Source of the DNA: Bacteroides sp. An322 | Lineage (GTDB): Bacteria > Bacteroidota > Bacteroidia > Bacteroidales > Bacteroidaceae | Reading direction: 5' to 3' | DNA length: 42,205 nt | Assembly: GCF_002161765.1 (NCBI RefSeq) | Contig: NZ_NFIN01000027.1 | Span: forward strand, 1 to 42,205 | Part shown: positions 40,392 to 42,205 of the stretch, in pieces | How positions within the stretch are numbered: position 1 is the first letter of the stretch | Layout of the letters: each line of letters opens with the position of its first letter | The notes under the pieces: model-generated | What the model was told of the DNA's origin: nothing | The model's database searches: none | Seen by the model: the letters and a program-made list of their open reading frames with translations, nothing else | Position numbers and translations under genes: made by a program

Positions 40392-41577
40392 CAGATATGC
40401 ATTTATACAAAATTTCGTGAATCTTATTATAACGATAATTTACCCTTCCTTTATCACCTGTAGCCGATGTTATAGCAGCCACAAACGTGTTGTCAGTATT
40501 CATAAGTTTGATAAACTCTTGAAAAATGCTTTTTTTACGTGAAATAGCACGTTTTTGCTCTTCCATCGTAAGGTTAGCCAGTTCAACACTCCATACTTCA
40601 AAAAGTGCTTTATTTATAGGTTTTCTTCTTTCATTTATCGAATACACCTTTCTAAAAGCCCATTTGCCAAATATAATTTTTGACAATTTCATAGCTTTAT
40701 CGAAAGCTACTTGTATTTTATCAAGTTCATCATTAGTTTTGGCGTTAAGTTGTGCCATTGATGAAGTCATAAAAGTATCAAGATCCGGTCTATATCCTTT
40801 AGCCCCATTCAAATAAAAAGCAAGAAAACGAGTAACAAATTCTCGGTCAAGCATTCGATCTGTTGCAATGACATTTTGCGTAGCATCCTTAAATGATTGT
40901 AGTTGTGCCAAGTTGGCAACAAACTTAGATGGAATACCTTGGTTTAATGCATGCCGAATCTCTTGTGGCTCCAATACAAGACCTCCTGTATTTATGCGTT
41001 TGAAGATATTAAACTTAACATCAGCAGGCGTTCCTGGATTAATGATGTATGCAACAATCTCTGTTTCTTCAATCATTCTACGATAGTTTCGTGGAAGCTC
41101 TGAAAAGGTTTTTCCACTTATATTATCCAAGAATTCTAATCCCTGCAAACGTAATGTTTCATCAACAACAAAATTTTTTATAGCAGAAAGACGTTGCAAA
41201 CCGTCAACAACAAGCCATTTTTCATCTTCTGTCCCATCAAAATAGAATGCTGGTAACGGGAGTTTAATGAGCATAGATTCTATTAGTCGACTTTGTTTGT
41301 CAGGAGTCCATAAATCTCCTTTTCGTTGGAAATCAGGAGCCATGTCTATTTCTGATTCACGTATTCTTTTGATTATGTTATCAAGAGACATTGTCTTGCT
41401 TTTTATATTGATTTCCTTGGGATTAAAAGGTCTTTCAATAGGGACTTCAGAGTCGTTTATAGATGTGGGTGACTCGTCTTCAACCTTATATGATTGAAGA
41501 AACTCCTCTGCATCATGTCTTTTTTTAAACTCCTCTGTATCAGAAGACGATATGTTTTGAATATCTATAGAATCCAT
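40375..41577 (-). CDS. DUF262 protein (ParB/GmrS-like N-terminal domain)
   Basis: A 400-residue protein whose residues about 60-240 form a DUF262 domain, the ParB-like NTPase/nuclease module also found in GmrSD type IV restriction systems and BrxU. Visible are PDFQRKGDLWTPDKQSRLIE, SMLIKLPLPAFYFD, the core VVDGLQRLSAI (DGLQR at 125-129) and FNIFKRINTGGLVLEPQEIR. The usual partner DUF1524 HNH nuclease domain is absent: the C-terminal 160 residues are a helical domain without HNH residues. The acidic N-terminal 60 residues look disordered. It is the first gene of a three-gene operon with the DUF3696 ATPase and an unknown protein, suggesting a defence or DNA-processing role. Confidence 0.88.
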   Translation of the reverse strand: MDSIDIQNISSSDTEEFKKRHDAEEFLQSYKVEDESPTSINDSEVPIERPFNPKEINIKSKTMSLDNIIKRIRESEIDMAPDFQRKGDLWTPDKQSRLIESMLIKLPLPAFYFDGTEDEKWLVVDGLQRLSAIKNFVVDETLRLQGLEFLDNISGKTFSELPRNYRRMIEETEIVAYIINPGTPADVKFNIFKRINTGGLVLEPQEIRHALNQGIPSKFVANLAQLQSFKDATQNVIATDRMLDREFVTRFLAFYLNGAKGYRPDLDTFMTSSMAQLNAKTNDELDKIQVAFDKAMKLSKIIFGKWAFRKVYSINERRKPINKALFEVWSVELANLTMEEQKRAISRKKSIFQEFIKLMNTDNTFVAAITSATGDKGRVNYRYNKIHEILYKCISDDYKD

Positions 41578-41593
41578 TATACTTATTTTTTTG

Positions 41594-41601
41594 CAAATAT
41601 A
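41594..41601 (-). promoter_or_regulatory. -7 box of the DUF262 operon
   Basis: On the minus strand TATATTTG fits TANNTTTG, 16 nt before the ATG at 41577, so the mRNA leader would be very short. No -33 TTTG is evident. The sequence between this box and the IS end (41602-41711) has no gene. Confidence 0.5.
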
Positions 41602-41726
41602 GGAAAAATCAGTGGATTACAGGCTATAGTTGCCAGAATTTATATTTCTACATGTTTACTGTATAGTGTTGATTTGCTGATATATTTATACAAATTAGCT
41701 ATTTTGATATAGAAGCTGTTTTGATT

Positions 41727-42205
41727 TCATTCGATAAATCTGTTAAGCATGATTTGGATGAATGCAATCTGTACCATAGCTTCTGCGGTTTCAGCAAGGA
41801 ATTCATAATCGATGGTCAGCCTTCTGAAGTTTTCCAGCCATGAGAAAGAGCGTTCCACAATCCAGCGTTTGGGCAGTACCTGAAATTTGGATGGACATTC
41901 GTCCGGTCTGAGTACGACCTCCAATATCCATCCGAATTTCTTCTTGACCCAATCAGCCAAATCTCCCCTATAGCCTCCGTCCGCCAGGATTTTCACCAAA
42001 CGCGGAAATTTATAAGCGAGTTTTTCTATGGCTTGTGGGGCGCCCTTGCTGTCATGCAGGTTGGCTTCATGGATTGCGACGGCTAACGGAAGGCCGAGCG
42101 TATCGACTATGATGTGCTCTTTCCGTCCCTTGATTTTCTTGTTCCCGTCTATACCACGGTCAGAATCAACATGATGGGAGGTCTTTACGCTTCTGGAATC
42201 CATGA
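41727..42205 (-). mobile_element. IS5-family transposase, C-terminal part, cut by the window edge
   Basis: The frame continues beyond the right edge; at least 158 C-terminal residues are visible, with the first DDE Asp in the MDSRSVKTSHH segment, KKIKGRKEHIIVDTLGLPLA, the second Asp in ILADGGYRGD and the Glu motif RWIVERSFSWLENFRR, in the order of IS5-family DDE transposases. The frame ends FIE at 41727. The sequence GAAGCTGTTTTGATTT from about 41712 is the probable end of the element, but the opposite end and target duplication lie outside the window. It is part of the accessory region on this side of the window and may be intact beyond the edge. Confidence 0.8.

Overview
The window reads as chromosome of a gut-type Bacteroidales bacterium (Bacteroides, Phocaeicola or Prevotella-like). 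The signs are a SusC/SusD pair, lipoproteins with Cys followed by acidic residues, Bacteroidetes promoter boxes (TTTG ... TANNTTTG) ahead of many genes, few Shine-Dalgarno sequences, and a PL/CE/GH105 pectin locus. Species cannot be fixed from the sequence alone.

Layout. (1) 1-10000, housekeeping and envelope: a hotdog thioesterase, a YbdG-type mechanosensitive channel, an etfB-etfA-acyl-CoA dehydrogenase operon interrupted by a small four-helix-bundle gene inside an inverted-repeat element, an ECF sigma factor with a small membrane protein and a divergent DUF6249 gene, a GLUG-repeat protein that looks 5'-truncated, and mscL. (2) 10000-11600: a secreted protein with a TonB-C-like domain and a long DSL-repeat tail. 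(3) 11800-32200, a pectin utilisation locus: two PL1 pectate lyases, a PL10-esterase fusion and a CE12-CE8 fusion on the plus strand; DUF4957/DUF5123-like lipoprotein, SusD, SusC and a GH105-CE8 fusion on the minus strand; then, divergently, an orphan galactitol-type EIIC, a KduI with a signal peptide, and an ExuT-like hexuronate transporter. Together these would demethylate, deacetylate and cut pectin, import oligomers, release unsaturated galacturonate in the periplasm, isomerise it and take up the monomers. No regulator and no kduD/kdgK/kdgA is present in the window. (4) 32587-37932, four minus-strand genes: CE7-like esterase, manA, GH109-like lipoprotein, NahK-like kinase. (5) 38027-42205, a probable integrated element: a tRNA terminator and an 18-20 nt tRNA 3'-end duplicate, then an AT-rich three-gene cassette (DUF262, DUF3696-type AAA ATPase, unknown protein) that looks like a defence module, then the edge of an IS5-family insertion sequence.

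The intergenic spaces are unusually rich in palindromic dispersed repeats. At least six families were found, several in two or three copies with identical lengths (82 bp twice, 127 bp twice). The strongest candidates for undescribed biology are the GGAGTTA inverted-repeat element that occurs once with a four-helix-bundle ORF and twice without it, and the DUF262-ATPase-unknown cassette at the tRNA-type attachment site.
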